Notes: generated by a model from the letters alone, not told the origin. A stretch of DNA of 64,000 nucleotides from Amycolatopsis marina (GCF_900111885.1 NZ_FOKG01000007.1:271186-335185); one strand, 5' to 3'; counted from the first letter of the stretch, positions 15,763-25,006 are shown. Translations and numbers: made by a program.

Positions 15763-16604
15763 GCTGGCACCTCCTGTACCCGGGCGGCGAGCTGGTGGCT
15801 CCACTCCCGAGTTCTGTTGACTTCGTTGAAGGTGAAGAAGTGCCATCCCGCTATCCGGTTGGCAGGATCGAGAACAGCCGGGGTGAGCTGGGTCAGCAGC
15901 TCCTCCGGGGTGTATCGGGTGAGAAGTCTGCTGAGGACGGAATGCTGGGACCGCAGGTAGCGGACCGAGTCGCCGAGACCGATCTTCAGTGAGATACGGA
16001 GCAGCTTCGCCGCGTCCACCACACCCGGGGCACCGATGTGGACTGGCAGCGTTATTCCACGTGCCCGTACCGATCGCAGCCAGGTCGCGATGGTTGTGGG
16101 GTCGTAGCAGATCTGTGAGACGATGTAGTCGGCGTGGTGCGCCTTCTCGCTCATCGCTTGTATCGTGGCGTTGTCGGAGATGAAAGAGTGCCGTTCGGGA
16201 TAACCCGTGATGCCGACCCGTGCGGGCCTGAGACCGAGTTCGGTCATCGCCCGCAGCAGCGCGAGCGAGTCACCGAACTCCCCCACGGGCTTGTCGACGT
16301 CGCCCGCGACCACGAACACCTCGTCTATGCCCAGACCGGCCGTCCGATCGAGCAGAGCCTCGAGTGCACGCCGATCCTCGATCATTCGGGCGGCCAGGTG
16401 GGGAACGACACGCATACCGATTCCGGCCAGCCGTTCCGCCGTGTCCAAAGTGGCCTCCGTACCTTTGCGTGGCGAGGAGGTGACGGTCACCGTGCTGCCC
16501 GCGGGCAGGTCCGACGCCTGCTCGACGACGCCACGCAGCGGCAGCACCTCGAATCGCGCGTTCAGCAGGTAGTGCCGCAACAGTGCACTCTCGTGGGTAC
16601 TCAT
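15759..16604 (-). CDS. metF: Methylenetetrahydrofolate reductase-family protein
   Basis: A 281-residue TIM-barrel protein of the MTHFR family. Typical segments are TVTVTSSPRKGTEATLDTAERLAGIGMRVVPHLAAR, IDEVFVVAGDVDKPVGEF, DYIVSQICYDP (the family Q-x-(C/F)-(Y/F)-D motif) and LPVHIGAPGV. The enzyme interconverts 5-methyl-THF and 5,10-methylene-THF using FAD. Biosynthetic MetF normally runs to methyl-THF for methionine. Its place between a demethylase and fhs suggests oxidation of methyl-THF here. The start ATG 16604 follows the GcvT-like stop by 16 bases. A catabolic direction is inference from context. Confidence 0.88.
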   Translation of the reverse strand: MSTHESALLRHYLLNARFEVLPLRGVVEQASDLPAGSTVTVTSSPRKGTEATLDTAERLAGIGMRVVPHLAARMIEDRRALEALLDRTAGLGIDEVFVVAGDVDKPVGEFGDSLALLRAMTELGLRPARVGITGYPERHSFISDNATIQAMSEKAHHADYIVSQICYDPTTIATWLRSVRARGITLPVHIGAPGVVDAAKLLRISLKIGLGDSVRYLRSQHSVLSRLLTRYTPEELLTQLTPAVLDPANRIAGWHFFTFNEVNRTREWSHQLAARVQEVPA

Positions 16605-16620
16605 CGGACGGGTATCCCGG

Positions 16621-17823
16621 TCAGGCCGGCGCGGCTTCGCGCTCGAGGCGTTTGGGAATGTCCTTCGTCGGGTCCAGGAAGGGCTTCTCGACGACCACGG
16701 CGTCCTGCATGCCGTGCTGGGTTTCGACGAGCAGCCGGGTGCCGATCTCCTGGTAGCCGACCGGGACCATCGCGTAACCGATGTTGCGGTCCAGCCGAGG
16801 CGAGTGACATGCGGAGGTGACGTCACCGATGCGGGCGCCGCCCGGGTCGTACACGGCGAACACGTCGATCATCGATCCGTCGTTGAAGCTACCCACGCCA
16901 GGGCCGCCGATCTCGACTCCCACGAGTTTCCGGCTGATGCCGGCCTGCTTGATCCGGCGCAGCGCTTCCTTGCCGACGAAGTCCGCTTCCTGTTCCAGAT
17001 CGACCATCCAGGTGGACTCGAAGCCGTAACCCACTTCGAACGGGTTGGTGTCGTAGGTGATGTCGTTGCCCCAGGACAGGATGCCGGCCTCGATACGCCG
17101 GATGTGGCACGGGCCGATCACCCGGAGATCGTGCGGCCTGCCTGCCTCCCAGATCCTGTCCCACAGCCGGACACCGTCCTGGCTCGCGTTGTGGAGGTAG
17201 ATCTCGTAGCCGAGTTCCGCGGTGAACCCGGTGCGGGAGACGACCACGTCCATCCCGTCGAGCTGCCGTTGAACCGCATAGTAGTACGGCACATCCAGAA
17301 TGGACTCGCCGAACAGGTCCACCATGACCTTGCTCGACCGTGGGCCCTGTACCTGCACCGGACCCACGTCCGGCTCGGAGATCTGGACGTTCATGCCGAG
17401 GTTGTGTGCGAGCCCCTTGGCCCAGAGCAGGACATCGCTGTCGGCCAGTGACAGCCAGAAATGGTTCTCGCCGAGCCGGAGCAGCACCGGGTCGTTGATG
17501 ATCCCGCCGTCGGCGTTGGTGACGAAAACGTACTTGCACTGGCCGACCTTGCACTTCGACAGATCCCGGGGAACGAGCATGTTGGTGAAGTCGAAGGCGT
17601 CGGGGCCGGTGATTTCCACCTGCCGCTCGACACCGACGTCCCACAGGGTCACGGCCTCGAGCAGGTGCCAGTACTCACCTACCGGGTCGCCGTAGTGGCG
17701 TGGATGGTAGGTGTGGTTGTACACGCTGTAGAGCCCGACGTGATGCTTGCGCGAGGCGTAGAAGAAGGGTGACTTGCGAATCCGCGGGTACTGCAGGATT
17801 CCGGGTTCCGGATTGATCGTCAT
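16621..17823 (-). CDS. GcvT-family folate-dependent demethylase, DmdA-like
   Basis: A 400-residue protein with the GcvT/aminomethyltransferase fold. LWDVGVERQVEITGPDAF, PRDLSKCKVGQCKYV, INDPVLLRLGENHFWLS and SDVLLWAKGLAHNLGM are, from memory, closer to DMSP demethylase DmdA than to glycine-cleavage T protein. Both transfer a one-carbon unit to THF; DmdA makes 5-methyl-THF. VQVQGPRSSKV is the family folate-site segment. It lies between a dimethylglycine-oxidase-like gene and metF, so the substrate may be a methylated osmolyte (DMSP, betaine-derived or another onium compound). Substrate identity is not decided by sequence here. Confidence 0.82.
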   Translation of the reverse strand: MTINPEPGILQYPRIRKSPFFYASRKHHVGLYSVYNHTYHPRHYGDPVGEYWHLLEAVTLWDVGVERQVEITGPDAFDFTNMLVPRDLSKCKVGQCKYVFVTNADGGIINDPVLLRLGENHFWLSLADSDVLLWAKGLAHNLGMNVQISEPDVGPVQVQGPRSSKVMVDLFGESILDVPYYYAVQRQLDGMDVVVSRTGFTAELGYEIYLHNASQDGVRLWDRIWEAGRPHDLRVIGPCHIRRIEAGILSWGNDITYDTNPFEVGYGFESTWMVDLEQEADFVGKEALRRIKQAGISRKLVGVEIGGPGVGSFNDGSMIDVFAVYDPGGARIGDVTSACHSPRLDRNIGYAMVPVGYQEIGTRLLVETQHGMQDAVVVEKPFLDPTKDIPKRLEREAAPA

Positions 17824-17857
17824 GATGCGCTCCTTCGGGTCTTCGGCGGATGCGGTG

Positions 17858-20341
17858 TCACTGCCGCATCCGGGTCATGTCTGGATCCAGTACGGGGTCG
17901 GCGACGACCGTCGCCGGATGTCGCTGATCGAAATAGGACACTTCGAGCCGGGTACCCTCGGTGGCCAGGTCGGCGGGCAGCCAGGCGTAGGCAAGGCTGG
18001 CGCCGACGCTGTGGCCGTAGGCCGCGCTGGTGGTGAAGCCCACGACCCCGGGATGTGTGGGCGCGAACACGGCCTCCGATCCGAGCAGCACCGTGCCGTC
18101 GTCGATGGTGAGGCACCGCAACCGCCGCCGTACCGGCTGCTCTCTGCGGCGCAGTAGCGCGTCGCGGCCGATGAACGCCCCCTTGTCGGGTTTGACGGCG
18201 AATCCCACCCCGGCCTCGTCCGGATCGTGCAGGCTCCACATGTCGGTGCCCCAGGCCCGGTAGCCCTTTTCGATGCGCATCCCGTTGAAGGCACCGCGAC
18301 CGGCGGGGATCACCCCCTGTTCGGCTGCGGCCGTACTCAGTAGGTCCCACAGTCGCAGGCCGAACTCGGCGCCGGTGTAGATCTCCCAGCCGAGTTCGCC
18401 TACATAGGACAGTCTCAATGCGGTCACCGGAACCTCGGCGACGAAGAACTTCTTGGCGCGGAAGAACCGGAACTCCTCGTTCGAGACGTCGGCGCTCGCC
18501 AGCGGGCCGAGTACGTCCCTGGCGCGCGGGCCCCACAGCCCGATACAGCACGTGCCACCCGTGATGTCGCGAACGAATGTGGTTTCGTCGGCGTGTGCCC
18601 GCAGCCAGGCGATGTCGCGGCGACCGTTGAGCCCGACCTGGAAGGTGTCCCTGGAGAGCCTGGCCACCGTGATGTCGGCGCGGATTCCTCCCGTCGGCTC
18701 GAGCATCAGGGTGTACGTGACGTATCCCGGCGGGCGGTCAAGCTGGTTGGTCGTCAGTCGTTGCAGCAGGTTCAGCGCACCCGTGCCGCTGACCTCGGCC
18801 CTGGCCAGGGAGGTCATGTCGAACAGCCCGCCCCGCTCCCGGGTGGCGAGATGTTCGGCGGCGACCACGGGGGAGTGGTAGCGACCTGCCCACGGTCCTG
18901 GTTCGGCGATGGTTCGTCCTTCGGTGAGGGCGGAGTTCGTCTTGTACCAGTGCGGGCGCTCCCAGCCGTTCGCCTCGAGGAAAACACCACCGAGTTCGCG
19001 TTGCCGGGGGTAGAAGGGGCTGGTGCGCAACGGCCTCGGCTGCTCGGGGGGCTGCTGCGGATGGATGATGTCGTACACCTCGCGGAAGCTCTGCGCACCG
19101 CGGGTGGACACGTAGGACGGACTGTGGGCGAAGTCCTCGAACCGCCGCACGTCCGCTGAGCGCAGATCCATACTGGGGACGCCTTCGGCCATCCACTCCG
19201 CGACCGCGCGGCCGACCCCGCCGCCGTGGGTGATCCACACCGCCTCCGCGAGCCAGAAGTTGTCCACCTCCCTGCTCGGCCCCAGCAGCGGCATTCCGTC
19301 CGCGGTGAACAGGAACAGCCCGTTCATACCCTCGGAGATCTGGGTGTCCCCGAGGTGGGGCAGCAGCCGCACCGCGTCGTGCCACGGCTCGGCGAAGTCC
19401 TCGGCGGTGAACGGAAGCACCGAGGGCATGCCCTTCCAGGCTCCGCCCTCGGACGGCGCCTCGGTGCCAGTGCCCGGCGTGCTGACCGCTATCCGCTCGG
19501 CTCGGACGGGCATCACCCGGTGCTGATAGGACCCGATCCCGTACCGGTCGTGAATCTGGCGGAAGTACATCGACCGGTCCTGATGACGCAGGATCGGCTG
19601 GGTCACCTCGGCCTCAGCCATCGCCGGATCCTTCAGTCCGGGCAGTGCGGTCGTCACCGCGTACTGATGTGCCAGTGGCTGAGCCGGTACCGAGACGCCG
19701 GCCAGTGCGGCGACCGCGGGACCCCAGATTCCGGCGCAGCACAGCACGCGTTCGACCGCGACCGGTCCCCGGGTCGTCAGTACCGCGCGAACCCGTCCGT
19801 GGTCGAGCTCGAAACCGGTGACCCTGGTGTCGGCCTGGAACCGTACGCCTCGGGCCTGCGCGGCACGTGCCATCGCCTCGGCCGCCCGAACGGGTTTCGC
19901 GATCCCGTCGGTGGGTGTGTAGAGGCCGCCGTGGATTCGCCCGGGATCGATCTGCGGGATCCGGGCGTGCACGTCCGCGGGACCGATCAGGTCGGCGTCG
20001 ATGCCCCAGGCCTGTGCCAGCCCGAGCTTGCGCTTGAGGTCCTGCCAACGTTGCGGGGTGGTCGCGACCTCGATGCCGCCAACCTGATGGAAGCAGGGTT
20101 TGCCGTCGACCTGGTCGGTGGTGAAGCGCTCAACCGTGTAAGCGGCGAGCTGGCTCAGCAGCTGCGCAGGGTTGATCTGGAACACCAGGCCAGGGGCGTG
20201 TGAGCTGGAACCGCCGGTGGCGAACAGTGGGCCCTGTTCGAGCACCAGCACGTCGGTGATGCCCAGCTCGGCGAGGTGATAGGCGGTGCTGCACCCGACG
20301 ATGCCGGCACCGATGACGACGGTCTGCGCGCTGGAGTCCAT
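17858..20341 (-). CDS. Dimethylglycine oxidase-like FAD/folate bifunctional enzyme
   Basis: An 827-residue two-part enzyme. The N-terminal FAD domain has GAGIVG at 11-16 and SSSHAPGLVFQ, whose His48 is the position of covalent FAD attachment in this family. The second half is a GcvT-like THF-binding domain (GGLFDMTSLARAEVSG, LTTNQLDRPPGYVTYTLML, VGELGWEIYTGAEFG). Length and motifs match Arthrobacter dimethylglycine oxidase as I recall it (826-830 residues). That enzyme demethylates dimethylglycine to sarcosine and captures formaldehyde as 5,10-methylene-THF. ATG 20341 is chosen because the Rossmann strand begins there. It is the first gene of the operon, with IclR-type boxes just upstream. 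Sarcosine as substrate is possible. Confidence 0.88.
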   Translation of the reverse strand: MDSSAQTVVIGAGIVGCSTAYHLAELGITDVLVLEQGPLFATGGSSSHAPGLVFQINPAQLLSQLAAYTVERFTTDQVDGKPCFHQVGGIEVATTPQRWQDLKRKLGLAQAWGIDADLIGPADVHARIPQIDPGRIHGGLYTPTDGIAKPVRAAEAMARAAQARGVRFQADTRVTGFELDHGRVRAVLTTRGPVAVERVLCCAGIWGPAVAALAGVSVPAQPLAHQYAVTTALPGLKDPAMAEAEVTQPILRHQDRSMYFRQIHDRYGIGSYQHRVMPVRAERIAVSTPGTGTEAPSEGGAWKGMPSVLPFTAEDFAEPWHDAVRLLPHLGDTQISEGMNGLFLFTADGMPLLGPSREVDNFWLAEAVWITHGGGVGRAVAEWMAEGVPSMDLRSADVRRFEDFAHSPSYVSTRGAQSFREVYDIIHPQQPPEQPRPLRTSPFYPRQRELGGVFLEANGWERPHWYKTNSALTEGRTIAEPGPWAGRYHSPVVAAEHLATRERGGLFDMTSLARAEVSGTGALNLLQRLTTNQLDRPPGYVTYTLMLEPTGGIRADITVARLSRDTFQVGLNGRRDIAWLRAHADETTFVRDITGGTCCIGLWGPRARDVLGPLASADVSNEEFRFFRAKKFFVAEVPVTALRLSYVGELGWEIYTGAEFGLRLWDLLSTAAAEQGVIPAGRGAFNGMRIEKGYRAWGTDMWSLHDPDEAGVGFAVKPDKGAFIGRDALLRRREQPVRRRLRCLTIDDGTVLLGSEAVFAPTHPGVVGFTTSAAYGHSVGASLAYAWLPADLATEGTRLEVSYFDQRHPATVVADPVLDPDMTRMRQ

Positions 20342-20362
20342 ATCGGCCGCCCTCTGAGCTAA

Positions 20363-20396
20363 TTGCGTATAGAGCAACTCATCGCGTCATACGCAA
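20363..20396. promoter_or_regulatory. Two tandem IclR-type boxes upstream of the demethylation operon
   Basis: TTGCGTATAGAGCAA (20363-20377) and TCGCGTCATACGCAA (20382-20396) both have the form TYGC-N7-GCAA and are spaced 19 bases apart. The outer half-sites also form an inverted repeat TTGCGTAT...ATACGCAA. They begin 22 bases upstream of the first gene's ATG, a position fitting repression by the IclR protein at 12717. Confidence 0.65.
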
Positions 20397-20469
20397 CAGT
20401 GCTCCCAGATTCAGGTGTGCGTCAAGTCACGCCGTGTACTGCATTACGGTGACAATCGAGTCACCACTG

Positions 20470-20484
20470 TTGCGTTTCGTGCAC
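20470..20484. promoter_or_regulatory. Possible third IclR-type box
   Basis: TTGCGTTTCGTGCAC keeps the TTGC-N7-GCA form, about 75 bases upstream of the tandem pair. It is weaker by one mismatch. Confidence 0.4.
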
Positions 20485-20609
20485 AGCACCCCGTCGTGCG
20501 CCGCGATGGAGTGCCTGCAAGTACCCCCGAGCAAGATCACCCAGGTCGCCAACCGCTACCTGGCGGTCCCCCTGCCGGGTGGCCTCGAGTGCTCAGTGCG
20601 GGTGCGCGG

Positions 20610-21053
20610 TCAGGGCGAGGGGAATCGCAGTACCCAACGGCGCTGCCACGGCGTCTCGATGGCCTTGGGCTGGTAGGTCGACCGGGTCCAGGTGATGGCC
20701 TCTTCCGGCGACAGTCCGGCAAGGACGGCCAGGCAGGCCATGACGGTGCCGGTGCGTCCGACGCCTCCGTGGCAGGCGACTTCGACACGCTCGCCCGCGC
20801 GCGCTCGCTCATACAGGTCGTAGATGCCCTGTACGGCGTCCTTTCGGTCCCGGGGCAGCAGGAAGTCGGGCCATTCGACCCACCGGTGCGGCCAGGTCAG
20901 CGTGTGATCGTGCCGAGCGCGCAGGCGGCTGGTGCCGAGATAAAGACCGTAGTCGGGCTGTGCGCCACTCGGAGCAGGGCGGCCGAGCCCGCGACCGCGA
21001 ACCCAGAAACCACTGGGCAGCTGTGTCGTGTCGTCGAGTCGCGGGCTGTTCAC
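20610..21053 (-). CDS. Dual-specificity / tyrosine phosphatase-like protein
   Basis: A 147-residue phosphatase with the P-loop ACHGGVGRTGT (Cys94-x5-Arg100) and a likely general acid Asp63 in WPDF. The layout, with a short N-terminus and an acid loop about 30 residues before the P-loop, is that of small cysteine-dependent protein phosphatases. The C-terminal segment LAVLAGLSPEEAITWTRSTYQPKAIETPWQRRWV is typical of the fold. It acts in the cytoplasm on an unknown phosphoprotein or other phosphoester. It is monocistronic and convergent with nothing; the LysR gene lies upstream on the same strand, 133 bases away. Confidence 0.85.
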   Translation of the reverse strand: MNSPRLDDTTQLPSGFWVRGRGLGRPAPSGAQPDYGLYLGTSRLRARHDHTLTWPHRWVEWPDFLLPRDRKDAVQGIYDLYERARAGERVEVACHGGVGRTGTVMACLAVLAGLSPEEAITWTRSTYQPKAIETPWQRRWVLRFPSP

Positions 21054-21186
21054 GCGCTCTGCGGTTCCTGTTCGCGGGGCGATCCGCTCGCGATCTGCTG
21101 GAGCTCGTCGGTCACGACAACAGCGTACCCAAGAACCGGACCACAGCCCGCTAACGTCGCCGAGGGCGCGCGCTGGACGGCACGGG

Positions 21187-22116
21187 CTAGACCCAGCGCA
21201 CCTCTTCGGGCAGGCGCAGGTTCTGGGATCGCGCGTCCACCAGCAGTTCCATCAGCGCCAGTGCGGTTCGGGACAGGGGACGTCCCGGGTCGTGGATCAG
21301 GCAGATGTCGCGTTCGACGACCGGTTCGGTCAGCGGGCGGTCCTCGACCCCGGCGAACCGCATCATCGGCAGCACGAGCCCTGGTACGACGGACACGCCT
21401 AGCCCCGCGGCGGTCAGTCCCGCCACTGCTCCGATGTTGCGGGCCTCCGTCACCGGTCCCAGTTCGATCCCGTGCTCGGTCAGCGTCCGGTCCACATAGG
21501 TCCGAATGCTGCTGGTGCGGTCGAACGCGACGAACGGCTTGCCCGTCAGATCTGTCCACTTGAGATTCTGTCGTGCGCCGAATCGGTGTCCGGGAGGGAA
21601 TACGCAGACGAACCGGTCGACCGCGACATGGCGGGCGTGCAGTGTCGACGGCACGGTCGCGGCCACCGTCACGGCCATGTCCACCGTCCCCTCCGTGACA
21701 TGGTCGAGGACCTCGCGGGAGAGACCGTCGCGAACGGACACGGTGACCTCCGGTCGTGCGCCCCGAAACGCCGACAGCACCGGCGGCAGCAGTGTCGCGG
21801 CCAAGGACGGCAGGGCGGCGATCGACACAGCTCCTCGTGCTCCGGCGAGGTATCCCTCGAAGTGGCTCAGCGCCGCGTCGAAGTCGGTCAGTAGTCGCCG
21901 CGCGATCGTCAGGAACTGTTCGCCGTCCGCTGTCGGCCGGACCCTGCGCGTGGTGCGTTCGAACAGGGGGACGCCGAGCCGCTGCTCGACCTCGAGCACG
22001 GTGCGGCTCATCGACGACTGCGCGACGTGGAACTCCCGTGCCGCCGCCGTATAGCTGCCCGCGTCGGCCACTGCCACGGTGGCCCGCAGATGCCGCATCT
22101 CCAGATTAATGCCCAT
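21187..22116 (-). CDS. LysR-family transcriptional regulator
   Basis: A 309-residue LTTR. The N-terminal helix-turn-helix is MRHLRATVAVADAGSYTAAAREFHVAQSSMSRTVLEVEQRLGVPLFERTTRRVRPT, followed by the periplasmic-binding-like effector domain (GAVSIAALPSLAATLLPPVLSAFR, VSVVPGLVLPM). It is divergent from the CitMHS-AtuA-CocE operon and is its probable regulator. The start is ATG 22116 or ATG 22098 (MRHLRA). A near-perfect palindrome spans the first ATG, which suggests autoregulation. The effector is unknown; tricarboxylate or terpenoid acids are guesses from the neighbours. Confidence 0.93.
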   Translation of the reverse strand: MGINLEMRHLRATVAVADAGSYTAAAREFHVAQSSMSRTVLEVEQRLGVPLFERTTRRVRPTADGEQFLTIARRLLTDFDAALSHFEGYLAGARGAVSIAALPSLAATLLPPVLSAFRGARPEVTVSVRDGLSREVLDHVTEGTVDMAVTVAATVPSTLHARHVAVDRFVCVFPPGHRFGARQNLKWTDLTGKPFVAFDRTSSIRTYVDRTLTEHGIELGPVTEARNIGAVAGLTAAGLGVSVVPGLVLPMMRFAGVEDRPLTEPVVERDICLIHDPGRPLSRTALALMELLVDARSQNLRLPEEVRWV

Positions 22117-22127
22117 GTCGCATCAAT
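22105..22127. promoter_or_regulatory. Probable LysR binding site in the divergent promoter
   Basis: ATTAATGC and GCATCAAT are inverted repeats (7 of 8 matching) around a 7-base spacer. The site overlaps the LysR start and lies 126 bases upstream of the CitMHS ATG. LTTRs bind such interrupted palindromes in divergent promoters. Confidence 0.55.
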
Positions 22128-22253
22128 CTATCCGAAACCGATGTTGGACGGTGGGTGGTGGTGACGGTCACACTCTCGTTCGAGGTCACAGCGATGCGAC
22201 CGACCGCCGCAAGCGGGGCCTCGTCCGTGAGCCGTCGAACGAGAGGCCGGCAG

Positions 22254-23669
22254 ATGTTGTCCCTGGTGGGTTTCCTGACCATCGGCGTGATCCTTGCGTT
22301 GCTGTTGACCAACCGGGTGGCCGCGGTGGTGGCACTGGCCGGTGTCCCGGTCGTCGGTGGTCTGGTCGCGGGCTTCACGCCGTCCGAGATCGGTGACTTC
22401 GTCGGCGACGGGCTTGGCGGAGTCGTCGGTGTCACGACGATGTTCGTCTTCGCCATTGTCTACTTCGGAGTGATGCGTGACGCGGGCATGTTCGACCCGG
22501 TCATTAGGCGCATTGTGACGTTCGCCGGGAACGCACCGGTCACCGTGTGCATGGCGACGACGGCGCTCGCCTGTGCGGCACACCTGGACGGCGCGGGCGC
22601 CACCACGTTCCTGATCACGATCCCGGCGATGATGCCCCTGTTCGACCGGCTGGGAATGAGCCGGCTCGTCCTCACCACCTGCGTCGGTCTCGGTGCGGGC
22701 GTGATGAACCTGCTGCCGTGGGGCGGTCCGACCGCTCGCGCCGCGGCCGCGACCGGCGTGACGGCCAACGAACTCTGGGTGCCGCTGATTCCGGCGCAGG
22801 TCGCCGGAGTCGTCGCGGTCCTTGCCGTCGCGTGGTTCCTCGGGCGGCGCGAGCAGCGCCGGCTCACGGCCGGGAGCGGCGATATTCGCGAATCGGAGAC
22901 CGTCCTCGCGGATGGGACACCGACCGCGCGGCCGGACGGCAAGGGCGGTTCGACGCACGTCCAGCAGGACGCGAACCCGGCGGAACGCTCAGCGCCGGGC
23001 AGCACACCGGTCGGCGACGAGCACAACGAGACCCTGCGCCGTCCGCGCCTGCTCTGGTTCAACATCCTGCTGACGGTCGCGGTCATCACCTGTCTCGTGG
23101 TCGCGGTGGCACCACCGGAACTACTGTTCCTCGTGGCCGCGGTCATCGCCCTGTTGGTCAACTATCCGGGCCTGAACCGGCAGACCGCCCGGATCGAGGC
23201 GCACGCCAAGGGCGCCATGCTGATGGCAACGACGTTGCTCGCGGCAGGCGTGTTTCTCGGCATCCTCGAGGGCAGCGGGATGATCGACGCGATGGCGTCG
23301 AGTGCGGCCGGTGCGATTCCCGACGGTGCAGCTCCCGCGCTACCGCTGATCGTCGGGGCGCTCGGCGTCCCGCTGAGCCTGGTGTTCGGTCCCGACGCCT
23401 ACTACTTCGGGGTCATGCCGGTCCTGATCGGTGTCGGCGAGCAGTTCGGCGTGCTGGGTACCCACATCGCCCAGGCCTCGCTCCTCGGCGAGGAGACGGT
23501 CGGTTTCCCGATCAGCCCGTTGACCGGGTCCTTCTTCCTGCTGGTGGGCCTCGGCGGAGTGCAGATCGGTAGACACATCAGGCATCTGATCGGCTGGGCG
23601 TGGCTGGTCAGCCTGGTGATGCTGCTCGTCGCCGTCGCCACGGGCGCCGTTCCGCTGTGGGCCGCATGA
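22254..23669 (+). CDS. CitMHS-family divalent-metal:citrate or organic-acid transporter
   Basis: A 471-residue integral membrane protein with about 11-12 hydrophobic segments, starting MLSLVGFLTIGVILALLLTNR. CitMHS hallmarks include HLDGAGATTFLITIPAMMPLFDRLGMSR and MNLLPWGGPTARAA. The family imports metal-citrate or related acids by proton symport. A long polar loop at about 205-270 (RREQRRLTAGSGD to NETLRR) is unusually extended. I use ATG 22254, preceded by GAGAGG, because the 33 codons upstream are not membrane sequence. The stop overlaps the AtuA start as ATGA. Given AtuA and CocE neighbours, the imported acid may be a terpenoid or ester-derived compound. Confidence 0.88.
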   Translation: MLSLVGFLTIGVILALLLTNRVAAVVALAGVPVVGGLVAGFTPSEIGDFVGDGLGGVVGVTTMFVFAIVYFGVMRDAGMFDPVIRRIVTFAGNAPVTVCMATTALACAAHLDGAGATTFLITIPAMMPLFDRLGMSRLVLTTCVGLGAGVMNLLPWGGPTARAAAATGVTANELWVPLIPAQVAGVVAVLAVAWFLGRREQRRLTAGSGDIRESETVLADGTPTARPDGKGGSTHVQQDANPAERSAPGSTPVGDEHNETLRRPRLLWFNILLTVAVITCLVVAVAPPELLFLVAAVIALLVNYPGLNRQTARIEAHAKGAMLMATTLLAAGVFLGILEGSGMIDAMASSAAGAIPDGAAPALPLIVGALGVPLSLVFGPDAYYFGVMPVLIGVGEQFGVLGTHIAQASLLGEETVGFPISPLTGSFFLLVGLGGVQIGRHIRHLIGWAWLVSLVMLLVAVATGAVPLWAA

Positions 23670-25006
23670 GCGGCGCGGTCGTGCGGCTCGGCGCGGGGGC
23701 CGGGTTCGCGGGCGATCGTCTCGACCCCGCCGTGGACCTGGCTCGCCGGGGCGACCTGGACTATCTGGTCTTCGAGTGCCTTGGCGAGCGAACCGTGGCC
23801 GCCGGGCACGCCAGTCGCCTGGACGATCCGGCAACGGGTTACGACCCACTCCTGGGTACCCGGATGCGCGCCGTGCTGCCGCACACCCTCGGTTCCGGCA
23901 CCAAAGTGGTCACCAACTCCGGGGCGGCGAACCCCGAGGCGGCGGGAAATCTGGTGGCGAACACCGCGGCGAGACTCGGTCTTCCGGCACGGGTCGCCGT
24001 CGTCACCGGGGACGACGTCCTCGCCGCGGTGCGCCGCGCCGACCCGGTCGTCTGGGAGACCGGTGAGCCGTTGTCGACATGTCGCGACGAACTGATCTCG
24101 GCCAACGCCTACCTCGGTGCGGATCCGGTCGTCAGCGCACTCGAACTGGGAGCCGATGTGGTGATCACCGGGCGTCTCGCCGACCCAGCCCTCTACCTGG
24201 GACCGTTGCGGCACGCGCACGGCTGGGGCGCGGACGACTGGGACCCCCTCGGGGCGGGCACGGTTGTCGGTCACCTCCTCGAATGTGCGGGGCAGCTCAC
24301 CGGCGGCTACTTCGCCGACCCGGTCACCAAACCGGTTCCCAATCTGGCGCAACTTGGATTCCCGTTCGCGGACGTCGCAGCCGACGGCACCGCCGTGCTC
24401 GGCAAACTGCCCGGCACAGGCGGCAGGCTGGACACCCGCACCTGTGCCGAACAGTTGCTGTACGAGGTCGGCGAACCCAGTGCCTATCTGACGCCCGATG
24501 TCACCGCCGACTTCTCCCGCGTCGCGTTCACCACCGTCGGTGAGCACCGGGTGCAGGTGGCTGGCGCGAGCGGGCGGACCCGGCCGGAGCAACTCAAGGT
24601 CACCCTCGGGTTCCGCGGCGGCTGGCTGGGGGAGGGGCAGATCTCCTACGCGGGGCCCCGCGCTCTGGATCGCGCGAGACTGGCCGCGGACGTCGTGCGC
24701 GAACGACTCGTGAAGGTGCACGGACTGGCCGGGGAGGCGGTCGAGATCGAGTACATCGGGGCGGGTGCGGCGTTTCGCGGCTTGGCGCCCACAGGGGACC
24801 CGGTCGAGGTGCGGTTGCGGGTGTCCGCCCGCGTGCCCGATTCCGAACAGGCCGCGGCCGTGGGGTGGGAGGTGGAAGCGCTCTACACCAACGGTCCCGC
24901 CGGCGGTGGTGGGGCCAGAAAGGACAGTAACGAGGTTGTCGCGGTCCGGTCTTGCCTGCTTCCCCGACACCTGGTCACCCCCGCCGCGTACCTCGTGGAG
25001 GCATGA
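23666..25006 (+). CDS. AtuA-family (acyclic terpene utilization) protein
   Basis: A 446-residue protein of the AtuA/DUF1446 family. Signatures are VRLGAGAGFAGDRLDPAVDLARRGDLDYLVFECLGERT, SGAANPEAAG, DVVITGRLADPALYLGPL and EYIGAGAAFRG. AtuA is required in Pseudomonas for growth on citronellol/geraniol-type acids, but its reaction is not established. In this family the short C-terminal ferredoxin-fold part can be a separate protein, and here it is the next gene. Translation is coupled at both ends by ATGA overlaps. Confidence 0.88.
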   Translation: MSGAVVRLGAGAGFAGDRLDPAVDLARRGDLDYLVFECLGERTVAAGHASRLDDPATGYDPLLGTRMRAVLPHTLGSGTKVVTNSGAANPEAAGNLVANTAARLGLPARVAVVTGDDVLAAVRRADPVVWETGEPLSTCRDELISANAYLGADPVVSALELGADVVITGRLADPALYLGPLRHAHGWGADDWDPLGAGTVVGHLLECAGQLTGGYFADPVTKPVPNLAQLGFPFADVAADGTAVLGKLPGTGGRLDTRTCAEQLLYEVGEPSAYLTPDVTADFSRVAFTTVGEHRVQVAGASGRTRPEQLKVTLGFRGGWLGEGQISYAGPRALDRARLAADVVRERLVKVHGLAGEAVEIEYIGAGAAFRGLAPTGDPVEVRLRVSARVPDSEQAAAVGWEVEALYTNGPAGGGGARKDSNEVVAVRSCLLPRHLVTPAAYLVEA

